The notes: generated from the letters alone by a model not told the origin. A stretch of 64,000 bases of DNA from Rodentibacter caecimuris (GCF_024622045.1 NZ_JANKBP010000001.1), one strand, 5' to 3'. Counted from the first letter of the stretch, positions 17,022-26,091 are shown. A program made the numbers and translations.

Positions 17022-17596
17022 CTACAGAAAAAACACTAAATAATTTTTCTTTAATTAGCCGTTTATTCGGCAACTTATTTTATCGTGCTCCGACAGATCC
17101 GGTGCTTGCCGGTGTTTTTGATTGGTTGCAACAAAAAGGCTTAAACCAAGTGTGGGCATTAGATGCGGATAAAGAAAGTCAAGCTGCGTTAGATAATCTT
17201 CAGTTAAAAATCGATCTCACCTTGTTAAATCAAGAATATCAAAAATTGTTTGGTACAGAAGGTCATGTTGCCACAGCGATTTCAGCTTATGATATTGATT
17301 TAGCGGATTTTATCGCTTTTCGTGATGAGCGCAGTATGCCGGAACTGGAAAGTGCGGATCATTTTGCGTTACTTTTGCTAACGGCTTCTTGGTTAGAAGA
17401 TAATGTTGATTCCATTTCTGCGCAACGAACCCTATTTGAAGCTTTCTTATTGCCTTGTGCAGCGAAATTTTTAACTCAAATAGAAACCTATGCTACCTTA
17501 CCGTTTTATCGCTCTTTAGCGTATTTAACGCGAGAAATTTTGGCTGCAATGGCGGATGAGTTAGAGGAACATAACAGATATGGTGATATAGACTAA
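17018..17596 (+). CDS. TorD/DmsD-family chaperone-like protein
   Basis: Cytoplasmic all-helical protein of the TorD family, whose members hold molybdoenzyme precursors or twin-arginine signal peptides before export. Features are LLNQEYQKLFG near residue 67 (the E-Y-x-x-L-F element), ESADHFALLLLTASWLEDN and a helical C-terminus. The 192 residues fit. No molybdoenzyme gene is adjacent, so its client is unknown. The ATG overlaps the reductase stop by 4 bp, so it is the last gene of that operon. Confidence 0.75.
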   Translation: MTTEKTLNNFSLISRLFGNLFYRAPTDPVLAGVFDWLQQKGLNQVWALDADKESQAALDNLQLKIDLTLLNQEYQKLFGTEGHVATAISAYDIDLADFIAFRDERSMPELESADHFALLLLTASWLEDNVDSISAQRTLFEAFLLPCAAKFLTQIETYATLPFYRSLAYLTREILAAMADELEEHNRYGDID

Positions 17597-17969
17597 AAAA
17601 GATATTCTCTTATTTTCCTTTATTTTGTTGGTGTGTAGTCATTATATTTTTACTATATCGTGCCATTGAGCATGCTCATTTAAGTGGAGAACCATTATTT
17701 ATCGGAGAATATTATATTGGTTATGCACTAGTGCTTTTTACACTAAGCTTTCCTTTAGGTAGTCTTTTTATTTTCATTTTATCTCTAGTTGGTTTTGGTG
17801 GCGCTGCATTTTTAATCCCTTCTCTGCATTTATTTTGACTATTTTTGCTACTTTCGGTTTTTATATTCAGTGGTATGTGCTTTATCCTAAATTACGAAAA
17901 GCGATATTAAGAAAATACTTTAATGGTTCAGAAAGTTATTTTATTTTTGATGTGCTTATTTTGTTTTGA
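17587..17969 (+). pseudogene. Degenerate small membrane-protein gene
   Basis: The stretch encodes a membrane-protein-like sequence split over two frames. In the first frame, starting at a CTA codon where a start would be expected (17593), it reads LKKIFSYFPL, then LLYRAIEHAHLSGEPLF and a hydrophobic helix ending GGAAF. A one-base shift near 17808-17825 moves it to a frame reading AFILTIFATFGFYIQWY and YPKLRKAILRKYF, ending at 17969. Lost start plus frameshift suggests a decayed gene of about 125 codons. Family not recognised. Confidence 0.55.
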
Positions 17970-18135
17970 TTGTTTTTTTCATTTTATCTACTTTTTCTTG
18001 GGAGCCGTGAGGCTATTTTTTATATAAATTTTGCCTAAGAATTAATTTATACGACTAATAAGGGTTTAGAGTTAAATTGATGAAAGAGTGTAATTATTAA
18101 TATTAATAATTTTGTAAACAAAAAGGAAAACATTG

Positions 18136-18546
18136 ATGAGAATAATAATAGAAACAGCAGAAGAGTTTAAGATGGTTTTGGATGAAGAAATGGGTTCTCC
18201 TTATTTCCCAAGAGTTGAAGTTGAAGATGAGCAGATTTGGCTGGATGTTATTGAAAAATACCCTGATTTGGAATATATCGTTGTTCAATATTTAGTTTCT
18301 CCTGCGGTATTAGCAAAATTAGCATATAGTAAAGATTCTGATGTTCGATGTATGGTGGCTAAAAAACGCCGAATTTTACTTGAAACCTTTGAATTACTAT
18401 CAAATGATAAAGATTATACCGTACGTATGAGGGTAGCAATTAATGCAAAATGTCCTAAGCATATTTTAGAAAAATTAGCGAATGATAAACATGAAGAGGT
18501 TGTAGATTCTGCTATGCGTAGTCTAAAAAAACGATTTGGAGGGTGA
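18136..18546 (+). CDS. Small leucine-rich-variant/HEAT-like repeat protein
   Basis: Soluble protein of 136 residues from ATG 18136, preceded by AAGGAAAA; a TTG one codon earlier is less likely. The N-terminus is acidic (ETAEEFKMVLDEEM). From about residue 55 it has short two-helix repeats of the type SPAVLAKLAYSKDSDVR, then LSNDKDYTVRMRVAINAKCP, then LANDKHEEVVDSAMRSL, which resemble leucine-rich-variant/HEAT units used in protein contacts. Similar repeat proteins occur as immunity or antitoxin-like partners, but no toxin is visible. The next gene is the DUF1266-like protein. Specific function unknown. Confidence 0.7.
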   Translation: MRIIIETAEEFKMVLDEEMGSPYFPRVEVEDEQIWLDVIEKYPDLEYIVVQYLVSPAVLAKLAYSKDSDVRCMVAKKRRILLETFELLSNDKDYTVRMRVAINAKCPKHILEKLANDKHEEVVDSAMRSLKKRFGG

Positions 18547-18661
18547 TTAAGGATAGGTCATTATTATTTTTTATAAATACTTCAATCACACTAGAAATAC
18601 TTTATTTTGTTTCGTATAATTTTTGAGGTTTTTTGTTTACTATCAATTAAATGAGGAAATT

Positions 18662-19669
18662 ATGAGTATCGCTAAAAAATTAAAATTTCAGGATTTAAAA
18701 AAAGGGACAGCTTCACTACTAAAGGGATTAGTTTCCGTTGTGATTGGTGGAGGTTTAATTATTAACGAGTTTTTAAACTATTTTTCTTCCATTGAAAATA
18801 AATGGATTTTATGGATCTTAAGTAGTGTTTTGGTGATCTATGGTTTAGTAAAAATGTTTACGGGCTGGGTGGTTTTTCAGTCCGCTAATCAGAGTGTAGG
18901 TGAACCGTTTTTTGGTTTATTGATCCTACCGGAACCCAAAGCTCCATTACAAAATGACGAAGAAAAATATGCATTTTTAATTGATGGTTTTTATGAAAGT
19001 TCATTGATTTTACATGATGACAAAGAGTCTTTAGCGGAATTAAAAAATAATCCGCTTCATCGCCGTGAACTGAGCGTGCAATATGGTGATTCTTTCGCTT
19101 TGAACGATTTCTATGGGATTTATAACGAAGCAGAATCAACGGTAAAATCTTCACTTTCGAATTCTTGGGATATTAACAGTTCGGAAGAGGCAAGGGAACA
19201 GATTGCAGCTCTATGGGATGGTGCAGTGGAGGGAGCGGAAATGTCATTAATGGCTTATTCGAATGCTGAGGATTTAATTCAATCTATTGTTGAACTGGGC
19301 TTTGACAATAAAGATATGGACGCTGAAAAAATCAACGTTTCTGGTTTTGATTTGGTTCGCACTATCTGGGTAGCTCGTCATAGCTATGTTGCTGGTTACA
19401 TTGAAGCGGAAGAGTTACGTGCTATTTCGCGTAACGTAGCAGCGTTTACGGCTGCAAACTATGCAAACTGGCAAGAGTTGGGATATTCCTATCTGGTTAG
19501 TTACTTAGATTGGTTAGAAAATGCAAAACCAAGTTTTGCGTATAATATGTTAAAAGAACGTGTTTATGCGGTTTCTCAATATCTCTCCCAGCAGCATAGT
19601 CCTCTTGCCGGCACATCGCTGGATGAATTAAGAGCTTATTTCGATTCACTTCCGGTAGGGGAAAACTAA
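18662..19669 (+). CDS. Membrane-anchored DUF1266-type protein
   Basis: 335 residues from ATG 18662, chosen for the GAGG ribosome site; a longer frame begins upstream without one. Two hydrophobic helices lie in the first 80 residues (ASLLKGLVSVVIGGGLIIN and WILWILSSVLVIYGLVKMF). A soluble C-terminal domain carries the pattern seen in DUF1266 proteins: SWDINSSEEAREQIAALW, then GFDLVRTIWVARHSYVAGYI and WQELGYSYLVSYLDW. DUF1266 proteins have no settled function and are often near secretion or conflict genes. It is followed by a terminator shared with modE. Confidence 0.7.
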   Translation: MSIAKKLKFQDLKKGTASLLKGLVSVVIGGGLIINEFLNYFSSIENKWILWILSSVLVIYGLVKMFTGWVVFQSANQSVGEPFFGLLILPEPKAPLQNDEEKYAFLIDGFYESSLILHDDKESLAELKNNPLHRRELSVQYGDSFALNDFYGIYNEAESTVKSSLSNSWDINSSEEAREQIAALWDGAVEGAEMSLMAYSNAEDLIQSIVELGFDNKDMDAEKINVSGFDLVRTIWVARHSYVAGYIEAEELRAISRNVAAFTAANYANWQELGYSYLVSYLDWLENAKPSFAYNMLKERVYAVSQYLSQQHSPLAGTSLDELRAYFDSLPVGEN

Positions 19670-19675
19670 AAAAAC

Positions 19676-19700
19676 AAACGGCTGATATTCAGCCGTTTTT
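19676..19700. terminator. Bidirectional terminator between DUF1266 gene and modE
   Basis: AAACGGCTG and CAGCCGTTT form a perfect 9-bp stem with a 5-nt loop, flanked by A and T runs. Confidence 0.88.
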
Positions 19701-19711
19701 CTCACTAGAGC

Positions 19712-20479
19712 TTATTCTAATGTCGCCAAAATAATTTGTTCCGGATCGATATGCAACCAAATTTGTTGATCAATTTTCCATTGGTTTGGTTGGGTGATTG
19801 TTGCACAAAATTCCATTCCGCTATCATCAAAAACTAAAATAGCTTCCTCTTCATTGATTGATTTTATGTTAACGGGAAATTGATTTGCCTGATTTTCCAA
19901 AGGCTGTTTCGTCATTTTCACCCAAGGTGCTTTACACATCAGCATCACTTCTTTTTCTGTCATTAATTTTAAACGTGAAGCACTTTTTGTGGTAATTGAT
20001 ACTTGTAAGGGGATTGGCAATCCCTCTACGTTTACATCAACAATACAGCGGGTATCCATCATTCGTTGGCGTGCAACCTTGCCAAAGAGTTGATTCCGTG
20101 CACTACTTTGTAAGGAAAAACGTGCAGTGGCGGTAAGCAGACTATCAAGCGGTACGGATTCATCTTGCAAAATTTTGAAGGCATGCTCTTGGGTTTTCTC
20201 TAGTAGATCGTAAAGTTGCAGTAAACGTTCTGCATAGCTTGTTAAACTTGTACCGCCGCCATTTTTTCCTCCCGTATTGCGTTTCAGTAAAGGGGAGGGG
20301 CTGAGCTTATTCATTGCTTCAAGATGGTCCCACGCACTTTTGTAACTGACTTTCGCATTTTTTGCCGCTTGATTAATTGAACCGCATTGTTGAATTTCTT
20401 TGAGTAAGCGAACCCGCTTGGGATCAATAAAGAGCATTTGTTGCAGTTTTATTGTGAGTAAAATTTCAGTATTTTTCAT
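19712..20479 (-). CDS. modE: Molybdate-responsive regulator ModE
   Basis: Represses modABC and can activate molybdoenzyme genes when molybdate is bound. It has 255 residues: an N-terminal LysR-like winged helix (RVRLLKEIQQCGSINQAAK, then SYKSAWDHLEAMNKL and the KNGGGTSLT wing), followed by two MOP domains, the first with ARNQLFGKV and the second near the C-terminus. Divergent from modA with a 122-bp gap that holds likely operators. Confidence 0.95.
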   Translation of the reverse strand: MKNTEILLTIKLQQMLFIDPKRVRLLKEIQQCGSINQAAKNAKVSYKSAWDHLEAMNKLSPSPLLKRNTGGKNGGGTSLTSYAERLLQLYDLLEKTQEHAFKILQDESVPLDSLLTATARFSLQSSARNQLFGKVARQRMMDTRCIVDVNVEGLPIPLQVSITTKSASRLKLMTEKEVMLMCKAPWVKMTKQPLENQANQFPVNIKSINEEEAILVFDDSGMEFCATITQPNQWKIDQQIWLHIDPEQIILATLE

Positions 20480-20501
20480 AGGGATTCCTTCATAACAATA
20501 G

Positions 20502-20527
20502 AGCGTTATATATTTTATGATAAAACC
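20502..20527. promoter_or_regulatory. Candidate ModE operator
   Basis: CGTTATATA matches one half of the E. coli-type ModE box perfectly. The second half (GATAAAAC) is weak. It lies in the modE-modA gap, which also holds the palindrome AAATAACGTTATTT at 20573-20586 next to the modA ribosome site. Which element binds ModE cannot be settled by eye. Confidence 0.4.
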
Positions 20528-20601
20528 ACATTTTTACGTATCGCTATTCTTTATTTCGATATATAATAAAGTAAATAACGTTATTTGACATAGGAGAAAT
20601 G

Positions 20602-21366
20602 ATGAAAAAATCAACTCAAATTTCAATCGCACTTTTTATTTTCGGTTTTGGCCTTTCTTTGGCTGCTTCGGCGAAAGTTACCGTGTTTGCCGCAGCCTCA
20701 ATGACGGATGCGTTACAGCAGGTCGCAGCAGATTATGCGAAACAAAACCCTAAAAATGAAGTGGTATTTTCTTTTGCTTCCTCTTCAACCTTAGCAAAAC
20801 AAGTGGAAGAAGGCGCTCCGGCAGATATTTTTATTTCAGCCAGTAATAAATGGATGAAATATCTTTCTGAGAAGGATTTAACGGTGAAAGAGTCGGAAAA
20901 AGTATTGGCGGGAAATAAATTGGTCTTGATTGCTCCGACAAAAAGTGCGATCGAAAAGATTGATATTGCTAAAGGCGAGTGGATTGAAGCATTAAAAGAT
21001 AGTTATTTATCAGTGGGGGATCCGGCACATGTTCCTGCAGGGCAATATGCGGAAGAAGCTTTAATCAAATTAAATCTGTGGGATAAAGTGAAAGCTCGCT
21101 TGGCTCGGGCTAAAGATGTGCGTGGTGCGTTAGCGTTAGTTGAAAGAGCTGAAACGCCTTATGGTATTGTGTATAGCACAGATGCGAAAGTGAGCCAAAA
21201 GGTGAAAACTGTAGGGATATTTCCATTAGAGAGTTATAAACCGGTGGTTTATCCTATGGCGATTTTGAAAGGCCATGATCATTCGGATTCCCGTGATTTC
21301 TTAACATATCTCAATTCTGAAGCAGCGAAAAATGTGCTGGAAAGCTACGGTTTTTCCGTGAAATAA
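20602..21366 (+). CDS. modA: Molybdate ABC transporter periplasmic binding protein
   Basis: Captures molybdate (and tungstate) in the periplasm for ModBC. 254 residues from the second of two adjacent ATGs, which has the better spacing from AGGAG. Signal peptide about residues 1-24, ending ASA|KVTVFAAAS. Family marks are VFAAASMTDALQQ, FSFASSSTLAKQVEEGAPADIFISAS, SVGDPAHVPAGQYAEEAL and RGALALVE. First gene of the modABC operon. Confidence 0.95.
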   Translation: MKKSTQISIALFIFGFGLSLAASAKVTVFAAASMTDALQQVAADYAKQNPKNEVVFSFASSSTLAKQVEEGAPADIFISASNKWMKYLSEKDLTVKESEKVLAGNKLVLIAPTKSAIEKIDIAKGEWIEALKDSYLSVGDPAHVPAGQYAEEALIKLNLWDKVKARLARAKDVRGALALVERAETPYGIVYSTDAKVSQKVKTVGIFPLESYKPVVYPMAILKGHDHSDSRDFLTYLNSEAAKNVLESYGFSVK

Positions 21367-21378
21367 ATCAAACTAAAG

Positions 21379-21403
21379 AAAGGGTAAGTTTTTTCCCCTT
21401 TTG
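21379..21403 (+). terminator. Weak hairpin between modA and modB
   Basis: AAAGGG and CCCTTT pair around an 11-12 nt loop in the 80-bp modA-modB gap. It could lower expression of modBC relative to modA or protect the modA mRNA end. No strong T run. Confidence 0.3.
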
Positions 21404-21446
21404 TTAAAATGTTAAGCAAGATATTAATGTTATAAGGATAGGCAGT

Positions 21447-22175
21447 TTGCTCACTCAATTTCTTTCCCTATTTAACCTTAGTCCGTTAGAAACGGATGCA
21501 ATTCGCTTGAGCTTAAGTGTGGCATTTAGTGCCATGTGTTGGAGCTTACCCCTTGCGATCTTTGTAGCATGGTTGTTGGCGCGTAAAAATTTTTATGGTA
21601 AGTCCTTAGTGAGTGGCATTATTCATTTACCTTTAGTGTTACCGCCGGTTGTCATTGGGTATGTATTGTTGGTAGCAATGGGGCGAAATGGATTTATCGG
21701 ACAGTATCTATATCAATGGTTTGGGTTATCTTTTGGGTTTAGTTGGAAAGGGGCGGTACTTGCTTCGGCGGTGGTGGCTTTTCCTTTAGTCGTTCGGGCG
21801 ATTCGTCTTTCCCTTGAAAGTATTGATGTTCGGTTTGAACAGGCGGCGCAAACTTTGGGGGCTTCTCCATGGCGTGTATTTTTTTCGATCACTTTTCCCC
21901 TTTCACTACCGGGAGTATTAGCCGGATTAATATTAGGTTTCGCCCGTTCATTAGGGGAGTTTGGTGCGACCATTACTTTTGTCTCTAATATTGCAGGTGA
22001 GACCCAAACCATTCCTCTTGCCATGTACTCTTTTATTCAAACGCCAGGAGCAGAGGCGCAAGCAGCCCGTTTATGTGTATTCGCCATTATCCTTTCATTA
22101 ATTTCATTGCTTGCTTCGGAGTGGTTAAGCAAATATATGCAGAAAAAATTAGGGCGGGGAAATGTTGCAAATTAA
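21447..22175 (+). CDS. modB: Molybdate ABC transporter permease
   Basis: Inner-membrane permease of the molybdate importer, 242 residues with five to six membrane segments. The ABC-interaction EAA loop is visible as EQAAQTLGASPWRVFFSITFP, followed by LGFARSLGEFGATITF. It starts at a TTG placed after AAGGATAG; the first ATG is 30 codons further in and would remove a helix. The stop overlaps modC by 14 bp. Confidence 0.93.
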   Translation: MLTQFLSLFNLSPLETDAIRLSLSVAFSAMCWSLPLAIFVAWLLARKNFYGKSLVSGIIHLPLVLPPVVIGYVLLVAMGRNGFIGQYLYQWFGLSFGFSWKGAVLASAVVAFPLVVRAIRLSLESIDVRFEQAAQTLGASPWRVFFSITFPLSLPGVLAGLILGFARSLGEFGATITFVSNIAGETQTIPLAMYSFIQTPGAEAQAARLCVFAIILSLISLLASEWLSKYMQKKLGRGNVAN

Positions 22176-23217
22176 TGTAAAAAAACAGTTGGGGCAACTT
22201 GCCTTACAAGTGAATTTATCAATTCCTGAACAAGGGGTAACTGCCGTTTTCGGTTTATCCGGTTCAGGTAAAACCTCTTTAATTAATCTTGTGGCCGGAT
22301 TAATTCAACCTGATGAAGGATTTATCCGGTTAAATGACCGCACTTTAGTGGATATTGAAACTCAAGTAAATATAGCGGTTCACCAAAGAAAAATTGGCTA
22401 TGTATTTCAAGATGCCCGTTTGTTTCCTCACTATAACGTGAAAGGCAATTTATGTTATGGGATGAAAAATATACAGAAAGAGGATTTTGATTACATTGTT
22501 GAGTTGCTTGGTATCAGACATTTATTAAAACGCTATCCGCTCACGCTTTCCGGTGGTGAAAAGCAGCGTGTTGCTATTGGTCGGGCTTTGCTGACAGATC
22601 CGGAAATATTGTTGATGGATGAACCGCTTTCAGCCTTAGATATGCCGCGTAAGCGGGAATTAATGCAGTATTTGGAGCGACTTTCTCAAGAAATTAATAT
22701 TCCTATTTTGTATGTTACGCATAGTTTAGATGAATTATTACGACTTGCGGATCTCGTGGTATTAATGGAAAACGGAAAAGTAAAAACCTATGATTCTGTG
22801 GAACGAATTTGGAACAGTTCTATTTTTGCACCATGGAAAGAGGAAAATGAGCAGAGTAGTGTTTTAGCTTTACCTGTGCATTTACACAATCCGCCTTATA
22901 AAATGACCGCACTTTCACTTGGCGAACAATCACTTTGGATTAATCAAGTCAATACGGAGGTGGGGGAGCTTGTACGGATTTGTATTTATAGTTCTGATGT
23001 TTCAATCGCCTTACAGAAATCGCAACAAACCAGTATTCGCAATATTTTACAGGGGCAAATTGCACAAATTGATATACAGGATTCACGCGTCGATATTGCA
23101 CTATTAGTCGAAGGGCATAAGATTTGGGCAAGTATCAGTAAATGGGCACAAAATGAATTACGCTTTACGGTTGGTATGAATGTTTATGTACAAATTAAAG
23201 CGGTATCCGTTGTTTAA
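22162..23217 (+). CDS. modC: Molybdate ABC transporter ATP-binding protein
   Basis: ATPase of the molybdate importer, 351 residues. Walker A GLSGSGKTS, Q-loop FQDARLFPHY, ABC signature LSGGEKQRVAIGRALL, Walker B LLMDEPLSALD and switch His in VTHSLDEL are all present. The C-terminal third is a MOP (molybdopterin-binding-like) regulatory domain starting near the TSIRNILQGQI segment. Two uptake signals fall inside the gene (22337 and 22906). It overlaps the modB end. Confidence 0.95.
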   Translation: MLQINVKKQLGQLALQVNLSIPEQGVTAVFGLSGSGKTSLINLVAGLIQPDEGFIRLNDRTLVDIETQVNIAVHQRKIGYVFQDARLFPHYNVKGNLCYGMKNIQKEDFDYIVELLGIRHLLKRYPLTLSGGEKQRVAIGRALLTDPEILLMDEPLSALDMPRKRELMQYLERLSQEINIPILYVTHSLDELLRLADLVVLMENGKVKTYDSVERIWNSSIFAPWKEENEQSSVLALPVHLHNPPYKMTALSLGEQSLWINQVNTEVGELVRICIYSSDVSIALQKSQQTSIRNILQGQIAQIDIQDSRVDIALLVEGHKIWASISKWAQNELRFTVGMNVYVQIKAVSVV

Positions 23218-23319
23218 AATGATATTCCATAAGATTATAAGCTATAACAAAAAACGATTAGATCTTTTATGAGAAAGTCTATCTAATATCGCAATTCAAA
23301 TTTATAGGGGAATATTAAT

Positions 23320-24648
23320 ATGTTATTTCTTACTTTAATCATTTTTGTACTGATTCTTGTATTGTTAGGCTATCTTTATAAAAAGACACAAAAATTAGGA
23401 CAAACCGTTTTTGTCGGCTTAGCGCTTGGTTTAGCATCAGGGGCATTGCTGCAAAATATTGGTGCTGAGGAGACGATTAAAACCGCATTGGATTGGATTA
23501 ATCTTGTGGGTGGAGGCTATGTCCGTTTATTACAAATGATCGTGATGCCATTAGTCTTTGTGTCAATTTTATCGGCTATCACCCGTTTAAATGAGGCGCG
23601 CGCTTTAGGTAAGATCAGCTTTAGTGTACTTTCCGTATTACTCGTTACTACGGCGATCGCCGCATTTATCGGTATTATTATGGTACAACTATTCGGTTTA
23701 ACGGCAGAAGGCTTAGTCGCCGGTGAACGTGAGCTTGCCGCTCAAACCAAAGTATTAGGTCGTGCGGATCAAATTAATGCCTTAAGTGTGCCGGCAATGC
23801 TACTTTCTTTCATTCCAAAAAATCCTTTTGCTGAATTAACGGGCGCAAATCCAACCTCAATTATTAGTGTGGTGATCTTCTCTGCATTTTTAGGCGTCGC
23901 GGCGTTGAGTTTACGTAAAGAAAATCAGGAGTTGGGTGATCGCATTGCTCAGGGAGTGGAAACCTTAAATAAATTAGTCTCACGCCTAGTTCGTTTTGTG
24001 ATCCGTTTAACGCCTTATGGTGTATTTGCTTTGATGATTAAAGTGGGAGCGACATCAAAATGGGCGGATATTCTGAATTTGGGAAGTTTTATTGTCGCTT
24101 CTTATATTGCGATCTTCTTGATGTTTGTTATTCACGGCTTGTTACTTTTCTTATCTGGTATTAGCCCGATTCAGTATTATAAAAAAGTCATGCCGGCATT
24201 GAGTTTTGCCTTTAGTTCCCGTTCCAGTGCTGCGACTATCCCGCTTAATATCGAAACCCAAACGGATAAGTTGGGCAATAACCCTGCTGTTGCGAATTTC
24301 TCAGCCACTTTTGGGGCGACAATCGGACAAAATGGCTGTGCAGGAATTTATCCTGCGATGTTGGCTGTTATGGTTGCGCCAACGGTAGGCATTGATCCTT
24401 TTACGGTAAGCTATATTGCGACACTTGTTTTAGTAGTGGCGATTTCTTCTTTTGGTATTGCCGGTGTGGGCGGTGGAGCAACTTTTGCAGCGATTGTTGT
24501 GCTTTCAACCTTAGGTTTACCGCTTGAGTTAGTCGGTTTATTAATTTCAATCGAACCGCTCATTGATATGGGACGTACAGCATTAAATGTTAACGGTGCA
24601 ATGACAGCGGGAACATTAAGTAGTAAATGGTTGAAATTGAAAGAATAA
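23320..24648 (+). CDS. tcyP: L-cystine/sodium:dicarboxylate-type symporter TcyP
   Basis: Polytopic symporter (442 residues) of the dicarboxylate/amino acid:cation family, closest by eye to the TcyP/YdjN cystine transporters. Marks are the N-terminal LYKKTQKLGQTVFVGLALG, RLLQMIVMPLVFVSIL, the serine-rich loop FAFSSRSSAATIPLNIETQ and GQNGCAGIYPAMLAVMVAP. Start: ATG after TAGGGGAA. It stands alone between modC and a strong terminator. Exact substrate assigned by similarity only. Confidence 0.85.
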   Translation: MLFLTLIIFVLILVLLGYLYKKTQKLGQTVFVGLALGLASGALLQNIGAEETIKTALDWINLVGGGYVRLLQMIVMPLVFVSILSAITRLNEARALGKISFSVLSVLLVTTAIAAFIGIIMVQLFGLTAEGLVAGERELAAQTKVLGRADQINALSVPAMLLSFIPKNPFAELTGANPTSIISVVIFSAFLGVAALSLRKENQELGDRIAQGVETLNKLVSRLVRFVIRLTPYGVFALMIKVGATSKWADILNLGSFIVASYIAIFLMFVIHGLLLFLSGISPIQYYKKVMPALSFAFSSRSSAATIPLNIETQTDKLGNNPAVANFSATFGATIGQNGCAGIYPAMLAVMVAPTVGIDPFTVSYIATLVLVVAISSFGIAGVGGGATFAAIVVLSTLGLPLELVGLLISIEPLIDMGRTALNVNGAMTAGTLSSKWLKLKE

Positions 24649-24686
24649 TATGTTGAATAGAAACATCATATTTATGATGACTTAAC

Positions 24687-24714
24687 AAAAAGCCCGCAAA
24701 GTGCGGGCTTTTTT
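24687..24714. terminator. Bidirectional terminator between tcyP and dnaJ
   Basis: AAAAAGCCCGC and GCGGGCTTTTTT form an 11-bp stem with a 5-nt loop and T/A runs on both sides. Confidence 0.93.
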
Positions 24715-24724
24715 GCTTAAATTT

Positions 24725-25879
24725 TTACTTATCCGATTTCCCTAAATTATCAAAGAATTTCTTCACGCCGTCTAAAAAGCCGGAGGATTTCGGGCTATGT
24801 TTGCTTAACCCTTTGCCTTGCAAACTTTCTTCAAGTTCTTTCAGTAATTCTTTTTGTTTACTGTTTAAATTCACCGGTGTTTCGACCACAATACGACAGA
24901 TTAAATCGCCTGCATAACCGTTACGATTAGACATTACCCCCTTGCCGCGCATTCGGAATAATTTTCCGGTTTGGGTTTCGGCAGGAATCTTGAGTTTTAC
25001 TCGACCATCTAAGGTTGGGACTTCAATTTCACCGCCGAGTGCGGCAGTCGCAAAGCTAATCGGGACTTCACAATAAAGATTGTTTCCGTCGCGTTCAAAA
25101 ATATGATGTTCTTTCACATGAATTACGACATAAAGATCACCCGCCGGAGCACCGCTTTCGCCGGCAGCGCCTTTACCTGGCAAACGAAGCTGGTTACCTG
25201 TATCCACGCCTGCCGGAATTTTAACGGAAAGACTTTCTTTTTTATGAATGCGACCGTCCCCATGGCAAACGTGGCAAGGTTTTTCAATTTTCTTGCCGGA
25301 ACCGTGACAAGTCGGACAAATACTTTCAGATACAAAGAAACCTTGTTGCCGGCGAACACGCCCCGCGCCGTGACAGGTTGGACAGGTTTCAACTTTTGAG
25401 CCTTTTTCCGCCCCTGTACCATCACAGTTATCGCAATGAGCAAGCGTGTTGATTTGAATGTCTTTGGTGGTGCCTTTTACTGCTTCTTCTAAGCTGATTT
25501 CAAGATCATAGCGTAAATCTTCACCACGCACTACACGCTGACGGGTACGGGCACCGCCACCAAAAATATCTCCAAAAATATCGCCGAACATATCACCGAA
25601 ATCTGCACCGCCAAATCCGCCACCGAATCCACCGCCGCCGCCAAAACCACCTTGTTCAAAGGCAGCGTGTCCGTACTGATCGTAAGCCGCACGCTTTTCT
25701 TTATCGCCTAAAACTTCATAAGCTTCTTGGATTTCTTTGAATTTTTCTTCTTTCGCTTTATCACCCTTAGTTCTATCAGGATGATATTGCATTGCGAGTT
25801 TTTTATATGCACGCTTAATTTCTTTTTCGTCAGCACCTTTTTGAATGCCGAGGAGTTCATAATAGTCTTGTTTTGCCAT
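24725..25879 (-). CDS. dnaJ: Chaperone DnaJ (Hsp40)
   Basis: Co-chaperone that delivers substrates to DnaK and stimulates its ATPase. 384 residues: J domain (residues 1-70) with HPD in MQYHPDRT, Gly/Phe-rich region (about 77-115), a zinc domain with four CxxCxGxG repeats (CDNCDGTG, CPTCHGAG, CPTCHGSG, CHVCHGDG), and C-terminal substrate-binding domains. It follows dnaK on the same strand after 212 bp. That gap holds the dnaK terminator and two uptake signals about 50 bp apart. Confidence 0.98.
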   Translation of the reverse strand: MAKQDYYELLGIQKGADEKEIKRAYKKLAMQYHPDRTKGDKAKEEKFKEIQEAYEVLGDKEKRAAYDQYGHAAFEQGGFGGGGGFGGGFGGADFGDMFGDIFGDIFGGGARTRQRVVRGEDLRYDLEISLEEAVKGTTKDIQINTLAHCDNCDGTGAEKGSKVETCPTCHGAGRVRRQQGFFVSESICPTCHGSGKKIEKPCHVCHGDGRIHKKESLSVKIPAGVDTGNQLRLPGKGAAGESGAPAGDLYVVIHVKEHHIFERDGNNLYCEVPISFATAALGGEIEVPTLDGRVKLKIPAETQTGKLFRMRGKGVMSNRNGYAGDLICRIVVETPVNLNSKQKELLKELEESLQGKGLSKHSPKSSGFLDGVKKFFDNLGKSDK

Positions 25880-26050
25880 TAGGTTTGTTCCGTTTTATCT
25901 TTCTCCGAATGGTTTCTACCATTATTCCCCCCCTTTTTACTAACTAATAGGGAGCTAGAGAGATTTAAAGTGCGGTCAAAATTTGAAATATTTTTCCGTG
26001 AAAAACAGTTAAAAATTTAACCGCACTTTGCTATCAGGTATATACACGAA

Positions 26051-26072
26051 AAGGGCGTTTTACAACGCCCTT
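26051..26072 (-). terminator. dnaK terminator or attenuator
   Basis: AAGGGCGTT and AACGCCCTT form a 9-bp stem with a 4-nt loop about 20 bp past the dnaK stop. The T tail on the minus strand is short, so read-through to dnaJ is likely. Confidence 0.65.
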
Positions 26073-26091
26073 GTTAGTATTAACAAATAAA

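Noticed and set aside
20500..20600. A molybdenum-cofactor riboswitch before modABC
   Set aside because: The 122-bp gap is AT-rich without the needed GC stems, and modE with operator-like sequences explains regulation.
25103..25443. ORFs overlapping dnaJ in other frames
   Set aside because: They run through the zinc-domain repeats of dnaJ and lack starts and homology.
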